Of a DNA stretch of 46,395 nucleotides, positions 1-8,900 are shown piece by piece; the stretch's first letter is position 1; every line of letters starts with the position of its first letter. The translations under genes were made by a program, and so were the position numbers. The stretch is from an uncultured Cytophagales bacterium (GTDB taxonomy: Bacteria > Bacteroidota > Bacteroidia > Cytophagales > 172606-1): the NCBI GenBank assembly GCA_902805615.1, contig CADCTQ010000090.1:1-46395 (forward strand), given 5' to 3'. Under the pieces are notes generated by a model. The model saw nothing but the letters and a program-made list of their open reading frames with translations, did not search any database and was not told where the DNA came from.

Positions 1-24
1 GTTTGATTTAAACACCGCTGCCCC

Positions 25-1353
25 ATGCGTCATTCGGATTTTCCTTTCTCCCCTCCCGCTCCCGACACCCACCGGAGCCCCGCCCAAGTCTCCTTCCCGA
101 TCCTCCTCCCGTCTCCCTTCCTCCCGTCTGCGGTCTCCCTGTTTTTGTTGTATTGCATGTGCCTGCCCCTGGCGGCCCAGGTGTCACCCAAAAAAGCGGT
201 GTTCATCATCGTGGACGGCATTCCGGCGGACGTCGTCGAAAAAGTGACTACGCCCCACCTGGACGCGATTTCCCGGCGGGGCCGGTACCTGCGGGCCTAC
301 GTGGGCGGCGAAAAAGGCGCCTGCTCGGAGTCGCCCACCATCTCGGCCGTGGGCTACAACAGCCTGCTGACGGGCACCTGGGTGCACAAGCACAACGTGA
401 CCGGCAACGACATCAAAGCGCCCAACTACCACTACCCCACCATTTTCCGCCTCTTCAAGGACCAGTACCCGGCCGGGAAAACGGCCATCTTTTCGAGTTG
501 GACCGACAACCGCACCAAATTGCTCGGGGAAGGGCTGCCCGCGACGGGAAAGCTGCAACTGGACTTTCACGCCGACGGCTACGAACGGGATACGGTCCGC
601 TTCCCGCACGACCCGGAACGTGACTTCATGCACCGGATTGACGAACAAGTTACCGCCGAGGCCGTCCAATGCCTGAAGGCGCAGGGGCCGGACCTCTCGT
701 GGGTGTACCTCGAATACACCGACGACATGGGACACCGGTACGGCGACGGGGAACGCTTCTGCCGGGCCGTGGAAATGATGGATGCGCAGGTCGGCCGGAT
801 CGCGGAGGCCGTGCGGCACCGGGAGCGGCAGTTCGGCGAAGACTGGCTGCTGATCGTCACCACCGACCACGGCCGCGACCAGGCCACCGGCAAGCACCAC
901 GGGGGGCAGTCGGACCGCGAACGCACCACCTGGCTGGTGACCAACCACGCCCCGCTCAACGCCTACGCGGACGCCGCTGCGCCCGGCATCGTGGACGTGA
1001 TGCCCACCCTGGCCCGTCACCTGGGCGTATCCATCCCCCCGGCCGTGCAACGCGAACTGGACGGGGTTCCGCTGGTGGGCCCGGTTTCCCTGGCGGCGCC
1101 CCGGGCTACGTACGCGGACGGCAAAGTAAGCGTCCGGTGGCAGGCGCTGGACCGGACCGGCACCGTGAAAATATGGCTGTCCGAAACCAATCATCACCAG
1201 CGGGGCGGCAAAGACGAATACCGGCTGTTGGGCGAAGTACCCGCGTCAGCCCAAAGCGCTACGGTGGCCGCCGGGCTGCCCGCCGGGTTTTGCAAAGTGG
1301 TCCTGCAAGGAACCCACAACGTGGTGAATGCGTGGGTGAAGGTGTCCCAATAA
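25..1353 (+). CDS. Exported alkaline-phosphatase-superfamily phosphodiesterase/phosphatase
   Basis: This 442-aa protein has the fold signature of the type I phosphodiesterase/nucleotide pyrophosphatase branch of the alkaline phosphatase superfamily. Visible metal-site residues are D64 (IIVDGIP), a probable nucleophile T105 in ESPTISAVGYNSLLTG, D233-D234 with H237 (YTDDMGH), D281-H282 (TTDHGRD) and H291/H292 (GKHHGG). A hydrophobic stretch ending in PLAAQ at about residues 34-51 looks like a signal peptide. The ATG at 25 gives an unusually long, Pro/Ser-rich pre-region, so an internal start is possible. About 90 C-terminal residues after the catalytic domain look like a small beta domain. The family hydrolyses phosphodiesters or phosphomonoesters with two metal ions in the periplasm or at the surface; the substrate here is unknown. 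The gene lies at the window edge, so its upstream context is not visible. Confidence 0.85.
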   Translation: MRHSDFPFSPPAPDTHRSPAQVSFPILLPSPFLPSAVSLFLLYCMCLPLAAQVSPKKAVFIIVDGIPADVVEKVTTPHLDAISRRGRYLRAYVGGEKGACSESPTISAVGYNSLLTGTWVHKHNVTGNDIKAPNYHYPTIFRLFKDQYPAGKTAIFSSWTDNRTKLLGEGLPATGKLQLDFHADGYERDTVRFPHDPERDFMHRIDEQVTAEAVQCLKAQGPDLSWVYLEYTDDMGHRYGDGERFCRAVEMMDAQVGRIAEAVRHRERQFGEDWLLIVTTDHGRDQATGKHHGGQSDRERTTWLVTNHAPLNAYADAAAPGIVDVMPTLARHLGVSIPPAVQRELDGVPLVGPVSLAAPRATYADGKVSVRWQALDRTGTVKIWLSETNHHQRGGKDEYRLLGEVPASAQSATVAAGLPAGFCKVVLQGTHNVVNAWVKVSQ

Positions 1354-1384
1354 GAAAGCACCCGGACGCTGCCCCGGGCGGCGC

Positions 1385-1600
1385 TCAGAGCAAACGCACG
1401 TAGTCCTTCAGAATCCATTCGTAACGGTCCCTGGCGCCCTCCGGGGCGTCCACCCATTCGAGGTGCAACAACTCGTAGAGGGTGTTGATCTTCAGAACCC
1501 GGTAACGGCGCTGCCGGACGGCCATCGGAGCCGACCGCTGCACCACCCGTACCAGGTCGCCGGGGGCCGGTTGCCTTGCTGTTTGCGGATCTCCTTTCAT
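1385..1600 (-). CDS. 71-aa conserved hypothetical protein, paralog of 1949-2164
   Basis: I do not recognise a named family. The frame is open upstream to 1702, but the ATG at 1598-1600 gives exactly 71 aa. That matches the length of the divergent paralog at 1949-2164 and places a TACCTTTG promoter element about 70 nt upstream. By hand alignment the two proteins share about 39 of 61 residues, including GD-VRVVQ-S, QRRYRV-K-N, LLHLEW-DAP-G-RD-Y-W-L-DYVR. The charged, beta-rich pattern starting with GDxVRVV resembles a small SH3/KOW-like barrel, which is inference only. It has no signal peptide or membrane segment and is probably cytoplasmic. Conservation between the two copies is the main evidence that both are real genes. 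Confidence 0.7.
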   Translation of the reverse strand: MKGDPQTARQPAPGDLVRVVQRSAPMAVRQRRYRVLKINTLYELLHLEWVDAPEGARDRYEWILKDYVRLL

Positions 1601-1948
1601 CGGGCGGGGGCAGGGGCTGCTTGCGGGGGACCGCTTACCGCGTGCACTGCCGGGGCTTTTGGTTGGTGTGGTGCAAAGGTATTCCCGGCCCGTTCCAACC
1701 ACCCGGGCGGACAGATTATGTTTTCTTTACCAAGACGTTAACAATTTTGGATCATTCGGCGGGTTGGCAACGCCTTGGGGACGCCCCGGCCGGTTTGCGA
1801 AGACAATCGGGACGGGTTTCGTGCCTTTTGCGGCCCCTGCCTGCGCTACCCCGGGAGCCGGGTACTAACCCGGGGACGGGTTCCTTCGTATTGCCCCCAG
1901 GTAACTATTTGAAGCTGCACGGGGCAGCAAACCTAACCGGGCGGGCAT
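1601..1948. other. Divergent intergenic region between the 71-aa paralogs
   Basis: This 348-bp G+C-rich spacer separates the two divergent paralogs. Besides the -7 element for the minus-strand gene I see no convincing ORF or RNA gene. A weak TATTTG-like sequence near 1906-1911 could belong to the plus-strand promoter but does not match the consensus fully. Confidence 0.4.
1674..1681 (-). promoter_or_regulatory. Bacteroidota-type -7 element (TACCTTTG)
   Basis: On the minus strand this octamer matches the TAnnTTTG -7 consensus of Bacteroidota promoters exactly. A TTG lies about 14 nt further upstream, which is short for the -33 element. Transcription from here would give a leader of roughly 65 nt to the ATG at 1600, supporting the shorter start of that gene. 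Confidence 0.5.
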
Positions 1949-2164
1949 ATGGGGGCAACAACTGGACAAGTAAAGCCATTGGCAGCGGGGGACCGGGTAC
2001 GGGTGGTGCAACAGTCGGCTTCTTCCGCAGTCAAGCAACGCCGCTACCGGGTAGTGAAGGTGAACAGCCGGTTCGACCTGCTGCACCTCGAATGGCTCGA
2101 TGCGCCGCCGGGCTCCCGGGACCAGTACCTGTGGGTCCTGGCGGATTACGTGCGGCCCGCCTGA
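1949..2164 (+). CDS. 71-aa conserved hypothetical protein, paralog of 1385-1600
   Basis: This short ORF encodes 71 aa, the same length as the divergent copy at 1385-1600, and is about 64% identical to it over 61 residues. Core features are GDRVRVVQQS, QRRYRVVKVN, LLHLEWLDAPPGSRD and a C-terminal WVLADYVR. The shared positions are mostly aromatic, Arg and Leu/Val, as expected for a small folded domain. Many differences are conservative (K/R, I/V, E/D), pointing to purifying selection. Function is unknown. It lacks a signal peptide or transmembrane helix. It is followed at once by the inverted-repeat element at 2213-2420. Confidence 0.7.
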   Translation: MGATTGQVKPLAAGDRVRVVQQSASSAVKQRRYRVVKVNSRFDLLHLEWLDAPPGSRDQYLWVLADYVRPA

Positions 2165-2261
2165 TGCAAAAGTAGCAAGTCCTGCTTTTTTGACGACCAC
2201 CCCTCCTTCCAACCCTACGATCAGGACACTTTTGTGGACCTTGCTCCAGAGGCCATTCAGA

Positions 2262-2284
2262 GCCGTCAGTGAGACACTGACGGC
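2262..2284. repeat. Perfect hairpin, 10-bp arms, loop AGA
   Basis: GCCGTCAGTG and CACTGACGGC pair perfectly around AGA. The core GTCAGTG recurs in the direct repeats and in the second hairpin of the same element, so the hairpins are related in sequence. Confidence 0.75.
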
Positions 2285-2317
2285 GGCGGGGGATATTCAT
2301 CGTGGCAATGCATCATC

Positions 2318-2371
2318 GTGGTCAGTGTCGCTGCTGCCGTGGTCAGTGTCGCTGCTGCCGTGGTCAGTGTC
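2318..2371 (+). repeat. 21-bp direct repeat, 2.6 copies
   Basis: A 21-bp unit beginning GTGGTCAGTGTCGCTG starts at 2318 and again at 2339, with a truncated third copy at 2360. The period is a multiple of three, so an accidental ORF reads WSVSLLP repeats; I do not regard it as coding. Confidence 0.8.
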
Positions 2372-2388
2372 TTCACTGACCACTTTTT
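2360..2388 (+). terminator. Perfect 10-bp hairpin followed by T5
   Basis: GTGGTCAGTG and CACTGACCAC pair perfectly around a TCTT loop, and five T residues follow. On the plus strand this has the form of an intrinsic terminator, and it could end transcripts of the 71-aa gene at 1949. It is also part of the MITE-like element. Confidence 0.55.
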
Positions 2389-2645
2389 AGCCCATTCCCA
2401 AAATGTGTCCTGATCGTAGCCCTTCCAATCAAGTGCGGTACCCCCGTACAAGTTACCTTCTCAAAGTGCGTTTTGCGCCCGGTCTTTCCCGTTGCCATGA
2501 CCATCATCGCCTTTACTCCGGCTTGCGGACGAATTTATTGTGCCGGGCAACGCCTGATCTTTTAGCCCTTCCTGCAGTTTTCACGTAAGTAGATTATGCC
2601 ATAACCGGCTACCTGACTTGGTATAACTACTTAAAACCGAAAACA

Positions 2646-3890
2646 ATGAAAAAATCTGTTCATCAGCTATCCTGGTCCGGGGCGGAGAAGCCTCCCGTGC
2701 CGTTCACGCCCGCTTTCCGGGCGTCGGTCCTGCTCGTTGCCCTGGGCGCCTGCCTGTTGGGCTGCAACCCCTCCGCCCAGGAGAATACTTCTGACGCCAA
2801 CGCCGCGGCCACCGACTCAGCGTCCGTTGCCGCCGGGTCAGCAAACGGGTCGCCGGCGGCCCTGGCCCCGGCGGGGGCCAAACCCGCCTGGGCGCCGTCC
2901 ATTACCCCGCCCATGCAGACGGTGATTGAGCAGCTTGCCAGCTACAAAACGCCGCCCCTGCCCACCCTGCCGGCCGCCGAAGCCCGTAAAACGCCTTCTC
3001 CGACGGATGCCGTCATGGCCCTGATGCAGAAGCACAACATCCCCATGCCGCCGGCCGGGGCGGATACGGCCGGCCGCGACATTGCCGTGAAGGGCGGCAA
3101 GATTCACCTGCGCGTCTACACGCCCAAGTCCGGCCAGACCCCTTTCCCGGTGATCGTCTACTACCACGGCGGCGGCTGGGTGATTGCCGACCTGGACACC
3201 TACCATCCTTCCGCCCAGGCCCTCTCCGAACAGACCGGGGCGGTGCTGGTATCGGTGGCCTACCGCCAGGCGCCCGAACACAAGTTTCCCACCGCCCACA
3301 ACGACTCCTACGCCGCCTACGAGTGGACGCTCAAGAATGCCGCTGCCCTGCAAGGCGACCCCAAACGCGTGGCCGTGGTGGGTGAAAGTGCGGGCGGTAA
3401 CCTGGCGGCCAGTGTTTCGATGCGGGCCCGCAAACAGGGCGCCATGGTGCCGCTGCACCAGGTACTGGTGTACCCCATTGCCAGCCCGGATACCACTTCG
3501 CCCTCTTACGGGCAGTACGCCGCCGCCAAACCCCTCGACAAGCCGCTCATGCAGTGGTTCTTCAAGCAGTACCTGCGCAGCCCGGCCGACGGCAAAGACC
3601 CGATGATCAACCTGGTGAAGGCGCCGCTGAAAGGCATGCCGCCGACGACCATCATCGGGGCGGAAATTGACCCCCTGCTCAGCGAGGGACAACAACTTTC
3701 CGAAGGGCTCAAAGCTGCCGGTGTGCCGGTGACCTACCGCAAGTTTGACGGCGTCACCCACGAATTCTTCGGCATGGCTGCCGTGCTCGAGCAGGCCAAA
3801 GAGGCCCAGGCGCTGGCCGCTGCCGAACTCAAGAAAGCCTTCAGCGCCGGAGCATCCGGCAAAGCCGGCCAGCCGGACGTGGCGCCGTAA
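2646..3890 (+). CDS. Alpha/beta-hydrolase lipoprotein of the HSL (family IV) esterase group
   Basis: The 414-aa product carries a lipoprotein signal with lipobox LLGC (C40) after a rather long charged N-terminus, then a low-complexity Ala/Pro linker up to about residue 90. The hydrolase domain has the HSL oxyanion motif HGGG (H174-G177), nucleophile S248 in GESAGG, acid D342 in EIDPL and H372 in DGVTHEFF, so the triad is complete. Family members hydrolyse short-chain acyl esters, and this one would be membrane-anchored in the envelope. YRQAPEHKFP and PMINLVKAPLKGMPPTTI are also typical of the family. It stands alone, followed by an imperfect hairpin and the IS region. The natural substrate is unknown. 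Confidence 0.9.
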   Translation: MKKSVHQLSWSGAEKPPVPFTPAFRASVLLVALGACLLGCNPSAQENTSDANAAATDSASVAAGSANGSPAALAPAGAKPAWAPSITPPMQTVIEQLASYKTPPLPTLPAAEARKTPSPTDAVMALMQKHNIPMPPAGADTAGRDIAVKGGKIHLRVYTPKSGQTPFPVIVYYHGGGWVIADLDTYHPSAQALSEQTGAVLVSVAYRQAPEHKFPTAHNDSYAAYEWTLKNAAALQGDPKRVAVVGESAGGNLAASVSMRARKQGAMVPLHQVLVYPIASPDTTSPSYGQYAAAKPLDKPLMQWFFKQYLRSPADGKDPMINLVKAPLKGMPPTTIIGAEIDPLLSEGQQLSEGLKAAGVPVTYRKFDGVTHEFFGMAAVLEQAKEAQALAAAELKKAFSAGASGKAGQPDVAP

Positions 3891-3917
3891 CCGCGCCGCG
3901 GGCAATCTCTCTTCTTT

Positions 3918-3974
3918 CCCGGTCAGGCAACCCGGCGGGCCATTGTGCTTCGCGCCGGGATTTGCCTGGCCGGG
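3918..3974. terminator. Imperfect long hairpin downstream of the esterase
   Basis: The segments starting CCCGGTCAGGCAA and ending TTTGCCTGGCCGGG pair over roughly 20 positions, including CCCGGCG/CGCCGGG near the loop. There is no T-tract, so termination activity is uncertain. It may instead be a transcript-stabilising or repeat-type hairpin. Confidence 0.4.
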
Positions 3975-4300
3975 TCTGCGTTAATGATTTGGACCCATCC
4001 CGGGGATACCATTAGGACACAATTAGAGGAGTGTATCCTAAACGCGTTTTAGAGCCCCGGGTGAGCGAAGCGCGAGTGAAAGTGGGCTTATGGAAGTGGA
4101 GATTATGGAAGTGGACTGGTTGGCGTATCCCCGTGGGGTCGGGTTCTCGTATGTGATTAGCGTATGGGCGTATTTGAGGGGCTAAGGGTGAGTGATGGGT
4201 CGGTTGTGATGGGTGGGTTGTGAGGGGATGGGGATTGGTTTATGATGCGTAAGTGGAGTTTGTTCTTTTTGGCATTGCCCCAAAAAGAACCAAAAAGGTC
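3975..4300. other. Gene-free left flank of the IS
   Basis: This stretch contains a small dyad TTAGGACAC / GTGTATCCTAA (4012-4041) and a 13-bp direct repeat TTATGGAAGTGGA (4088-4100 and 4103-4115). From about 4149 it holds the purine-rich left arm of the large inverted repeat that encloses the IS630 element. No gene is supported. Confidence 0.6.
4149..4300. repeat. Left arm of the large inverted repeat around the IS
   Basis: The arm pairs with 5506-5670. The inner 53 bp (4244-4296 against 5510-5562) match with a single mismatch. Farther out the arms are diverged but still recognisable, for example TATGTGATTAGCG against CGCTCATCACATA. The inner part itself contains the hairpin GTTCTTTTTGG / CCAAAAAGAAC around CATTGCC. 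Confidence 0.8.
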
Positions 4301-4302
4301 TA

Positions 4303-5503
4303 GTGGTCAGGAAGGGTCAAAGTGATGGGTAGAGCCGTTTGAGTTTGATGCGCGCCTGTTTGGTCTTGAACTGCCAGTCTACCTTGCTCTCTTTCTTATT
4401 GCGCTGCTCATACCAGGCCTGCACCTGCTGTCGGAGTTGTTCAATTGAGCCCACTCTTGGGGCGATGCCCTGTCTTTTGAGTACGGATAACTCGCACTCG
4501 GCCACGTTGAGCCAGGAACCATGAGCGGGCGTGCGTACCAGGGTGATTCGCTCAACAATGCTTCGGGCCCGCTCGGGGGGGAATAGCTCATACAAGGCGG
4601 CCAGTTTGTGGGTACTGGCGTTGTCTTCCACCAGCGTGATGTGGTGGGCATTGGGGTAGATGTTTTCGGCCAGATGGGCAATCACCCTGGCGTAGGTATG
4701 ACTATTGTGAGCCGGCTCGACGAGTACTTGCCGATAGCCGCCCAGTGGTTCAACCATCATGTACAACTGGGCCACGCCTTCTCTTTCGTATTCATAATCG
4801 ATGTGGACAACGCCTTTGCTGTCGGTAAAGCTTGTGCGGGTCTCACTCACGAGTTGGTAAGGCGATTCATCGCCACATACGACCGGATGGAGCGGGTCAT
4901 ATTCTTTGGCGTAAACATCGAGCACCTGTTCCATTTGACACACAAAAGAGGAGTCGGCCGTGGGAATCACCCAACTTTTGATCTGCCAGGGCTTAATCTC
5001 GTTTTTTTTAGTATTTCTGCTACACTCCAGTGGCTCATGTGCTCGACGTACTCCAGACTCACCATCTGATCGGCTAGTAGTCGCAGCGTCCAGCGGTTGT
5101 AGCCCTGGGGAGGATCACTACAGCGAAGGGCGATGAGTTTGGCTTCCACTTCTCCGGTGAAAAGCTTCTCTTTGTGGACCTCCCGCTTCTTGCCAAAGAG
5201 GGCCACCTTGAAGCCCTCCAGCACCAACCTTTCCCGTAAGCGTTCCAGACCGGCGATGCTCAAGCCGTAGGCTTGCTTGATCTTCTGGTCAGTCCACTTC
5301 TTGTCGCTGTTTTCATCGGCTGCCAGCAAGGCATAGGCTCGCTTGACCTGCCGGTTCTTGCCGTCTCGTGCGGCAATCAATTGCAATAGCTCTTCGCGCT
5401 CTTCGGCCGAGAGATGTACTCGATATTTCTTTGCCATGGCTTTTTTTGGCAAAGATACCAAAAAACACCCGGTTTACCCCTCACTTCAACCCTGCCTGAC
5501 CAC
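4303..5503 (-). mobile_element. Complete IS630-family insertion sequence (1201 bp)
   Basis: The element is bounded by near-perfect terminal inverted repeats starting GTGGTCAGG (4303-4331 and the complement of 5475-5503, about 25 of 29 matching). A TA dinucleotide lies directly outside each end (4301-4302 and 5504-5505), the target duplication typical of IS630/Tc1-mariner elements. It encodes one DDE transposase in two overlapping frames on the minus strand. The reconstructed empty site contains CTAG, a known IS630-type target. Both ends and all catalytic motifs look intact, so it is probably recent and potentially active. Confidence 0.92.
4317..5437 (-). CDS. IS630-family transposase, made by -1 frameshift from two frames
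   Basis: The upstream frame (ATG 5437, stop 4967) encodes a helix-turn-helix-rich N-terminal domain. The downstream frame (to 4317) encodes the DDE domain: D in VVCGDESPY, D in LVEDNASTH and E in HGSWLNVAECE. The downstream frame has only a GTG at the overlap and is open across it, reading KPWQIKSWVIPTADSSF. An A8 run (complement of 5002-5009) followed by C provides an A-AAA-AAA-C slippery site, and a -1 shift there gives a fused protein of about 373 aa, close to family length. The stop codon lies inside the left terminal repeat. Alternatively the A8 run could be a true inactivating indel, but the heptamer favours programmed shifting. Confidence 0.88.
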
Positions 5504-5505
5504 TA

Positions 5506-5670
5506 GCCTTTTTTGGTTCTTTTTGGGGCAATGCCAAAAAGAACAAACTCCCCTTACGCATCTTCAATCTTTCACCAACCTATTCCCATCCATCACATCC
5601 AACCCAGCACAACCCATCCATCACAACCAACCCCATCCGCCTCTAATCTCCACCTGCGCTCATCACATAC
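5506..5670. repeat. Right arm of the large inverted repeat around the IS
   Basis: This pyrimidine-rich arm is the inverted counterpart of 4149-4300. Within it CCCATCCATCACA occurs twice (5586-5598 and 5619-5631), and it carries the same GTTCTTTTTGG-type hairpin as the left arm in reverse orientation. Confidence 0.78.
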
Positions 5671-5947
5671 ATCCCTCTCTATCCCTCTCCATCCATCCAC
5701 CCCTACCCGATCCCCTGCATCCCGCGAATCCTGATCGTTCCGGTAAATACGATAAAATGTTTTGGTTTTCTTACCAGTTCCCGAACGGTCGTCGTTATCT
5801 AGGATAAATTCCCGAAAAAGCCCCCCGGTTGCCCTCCCGCCAGCGGCACCCCTCCGGACCTTCCGGGGCGGCCTCCGCGGAAACAATTTTTATTCTTAAA
5901 TTACAAATATTCGGTATTTTGTCAGGCTAAAGCCACTTTCAGATTGC
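5671..5947. other. Upstream region of SusC cassette 1
   Basis: No gene is supported here. A TATTTTG sequence (5915-5921) lies 26 nt before the ATG at 5948. It resembles a -7 element with one base missing and has no clear TTG at the usual distance. The tightly spaced promoter seen before the other three susC-like genes is absent, so cassette 1 is probably controlled differently. Confidence 0.4.
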
Positions 5948-8900
5948 ATGAATAAACTTTTATCAGTCATAATCCTGTTGGTTGCACTAACGGGCTTACA
6001 ACCCCATATCCTGCTGGCCCAGGGCCGCACCGTAAGCGGCAAGGTCACCCAGGCCGACGACAAGTCGCCCCTGCCCGGCGTGAACGTGGTCGTGAAGGGA
6101 ACCGCCACCGGGGCCATTTCCGACGCCAACGGCAGTTATGCCATCGCCGTGCCCGACCAGGCCGTGCTCGTGTTCTCGTTCATCGGCTACGCGCCGCAGG
6201 AGGTGACGGTAGGCGCCCGCGAGGTCATCAACGTGGAGCTGGCCGCCCTGGTGACCGAACTGAACCAGGTGGTGGTGACCGGGTACAACACCCAGCAGAA
6301 GCGCGACATCATCGGCTCGATTGCTTCGGTAACGCCCGACAAGTTCAAGGACATCCCGGTGGTGGGCATTGACCAGGCCCTGCAAGGGCAGGCCGCCGGC
6401 GTGCAGGTCACCCAGTCGTCGGGCACGCCCGGCGGCGGCATCACCGTGCGGGTGCGCGGCAGCACCTCCATTTCGGCTTCCAACCGGCCCCTGTTCATCG
6501 TGGACGGCGTGCCCGTGGAAGACGGTTCGCTGGGCCTGCGCGACTTCGGGGGGCAGAACGACAACGCCCTGGCCCTCATCAACCCCAACGACATTGAATC
6601 CATCCAGGTGCTCAAAGACGCCTCGGCCAAGGCCATTTACGGCTCCCGGGCGGCCAACGGCGTAGTGCTCGTCACCACCAAGCGCGGCAAGTCCAACGCC
6701 CGCACGGTGCTGACCGGCGAAGTGCAGCGGGGCATCATTGACCCGGTGAAGCGGCCCGACCTGCTCAACGCCACCGAACTGCTCGAACTGCAACGCGAGG
6801 CCGTCATCAACGGCGGAGGCGACCCCGTGCGGCAGGGCCTGGTGGCCGGCGTGACCAACGCGGTAGACACCGACTGGCTCGACGCCATTTTCCGCCGGGG
6901 CATCTACCAGCAGTACCAGGTGGCCGCCTCCGGGGGCACCGAAAAAACCCGGTTCTACGCCAGCCTCAACTACCGCGACGAAGAGGGCGTGCAGCTCAAC
7001 AACCGTTTCCAGCGTTACACCGGCACGCTCAACCTCGACCACCAGGCCACGGCCAAGCTCTCCTTCGGCAGCAACCTTACCCTGTCGCGTTCCCGCAACG
7101 ACCGGGTGAAGGGCGACAACTTCCTGGACGGCGTGTACTCGGGGGCCGTGAAAAGCCTGCCGTACTACAGCCCCTACAACGAACAGAGCGAACTCATCGG
7201 TCCCAACTCGCCCGGCTACGCGGCGTTTCCCAACTTCAACCCCGTGGGCCAGGCCCTGTTGCCCCGGTTCGAGACGTACGCCACCAAAATCCTGGGCGGC
7301 ATTTTCGCCGACTACCTCATCATGCCCCGCCTGCGGTTCCGCACCAAGGTCAGCGCCGACTACAACGCCGTCACCGACGACCAGTTCGAGCCGTCCACCA
7401 CGGCCATCGGCGGCTACCTGCAAAGCATCGGGTTCAAGGGTTACGGCGTGTACGGCAGCGGCACCTACTCCACCATCATCAACTCCACCACCCTCTCCTA
7501 CAACCAGGACTGGGACGACCGGCACCACTTCAGCGCCCTGGTGGGCAACGAAATATTGCAGCGCGTGGAACGGACCTCCCAGGTGTCGGCCCGCCTGTTT
7601 CCCCGCGATGACTTCTCCTACATCTCCTCGCCCGACGGCGGCCAGATCGCAACCGTAGACCAGGGGGCTTCTTTCATCGGCCGGAGCGGCCTGCTGTCGT
7701 TCTTCGGCGAGTTCAAGTACGACTACCTGGAGAAGTACCTGTTTTCGGTCACGGCCCGCCACGACGGTTCTTCCCGGTTCGGCCGGGAGCGGCGGTTCGG
7801 CTTTTTCCCGTCCGTGTCGGCGGGCTGGCGGATTTCGGCCGAGCCCTTCATGGCCGCCTACACGTTCATTGACGACCTGAAGCTGCGGGCTAGCTACGGC
7901 TTTACGGGCAACGAACGGATCGGCGAATTCCAGTACCTGGGCACCTTCTCGGGAGTGACCTACAGCGGCTCGTCGGGCCTGGCGCCCAACAACCTCGAAA
8001 ACGAAAACCTCCAGTGGGAGAGTACCCGCGAACTGAACCTGGGCCTGGACCTGTCGGTGCTCAACGGCCGCGTGGGCCTGACCCTCGACGTGTACAACAA
8101 CATGACCAGCAACCTGCTCTACGACCGGCCGGTGCCCTTTACCACGGGCTTCGGCGCCTTCACCGGCAACATCGGGCAGGTAGCCAACCGCGGCATTGAA
8201 GTAGGGCTCAACACGACCAACATCGAAGGGGCGTTCCGCTGGACCACCAGCTTCAACGTGTCGCACAACGTCAACGAGGTGGTGGACATTGCCGACTCGC
8301 TGCCCGTGTTCCGCGGCTACACGGCCACGCCCACCGACCGCACCAACGTGATCATGGAAGGCCAGCCCCTGGGCACCTTCTGGGGCTTGCGGTTCCTGGG
8401 CGTGGACGCGGCCACCGGCGACGCCATCTACGACGACATCAACGGCGACGGGCAGATCACCTCCGCCGACGGCGCCGTGCTCGGCGACGCCCAGCCGGTG
8501 CTCCTGGGGGGCATTACCAACCGGTTTTCCTGGAAAGGCTTCGACCTGAGCGCCTTTTTCCAGTATTCCTACGGCAACGACATCCTTAATTTCAGCAACC
8601 AGGGCCTGCTCAACGCCGGCACCGACCTCTCCACCAACCAGGTGCGCGAAGCCCTGCGGCGCTGGCAGAAGCCGGGCGACATTACCGACGTGCCGCGCTA
8701 CGAGTACCGGGCCGACCAGGAGGGCAGCAGCTTCAACAACTTCCAGAGCAGCCGCTTCGTGGAGGACGGCTCGTACCTGCGCCTCAAGAACGTATCGCTG
8801 GGCTACAACCTGCCGGCCAAGTACATCAGTCGTTTCAAGCTGAGCAACGTGCGGGCGTTTGTGTCGGCCACCAACCTGTGGACCCTCACGCGCTACTCCG

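Larger units (their letters stand above)
2213..2420. mobile_element. MITE-like element with 15-bp terminal inverted repeats
   Basis: Perfect 15-bp inverted repeats CTACGATCAGGACAC (2215-2229, and its complement at 2405-2419) bound a 205-bp segment without a convincing gene. The 8-bp sequence CCTTCCAA stands just outside both ends (2205-2212 and 2421-2428), as a target duplication might, although 2 and 1 nt intervene. Inside are two strong hairpins and a 21-bp direct repeat, listed separately. No transposase is present, so it would be non-autonomous. The parent element is not identified. Confidence 0.55.

Noticed and set aside
2100-2451. Frames reading WSVSLLP repeats (+) or LTTAAAT repeats (-)
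   Set aside because: The repetitive peptides are a by-product of the 21-bp DNA repeat inside the MITE-like element.
5915-5921. TATTTTG as a standard promoter of cassette 1
   Set aside because: One base is missing between TA and TTTG, there is no TTG at the expected distance, and the spacing to the ATG differs from the other cassettes. It is mentioned only within the intergenic entry.
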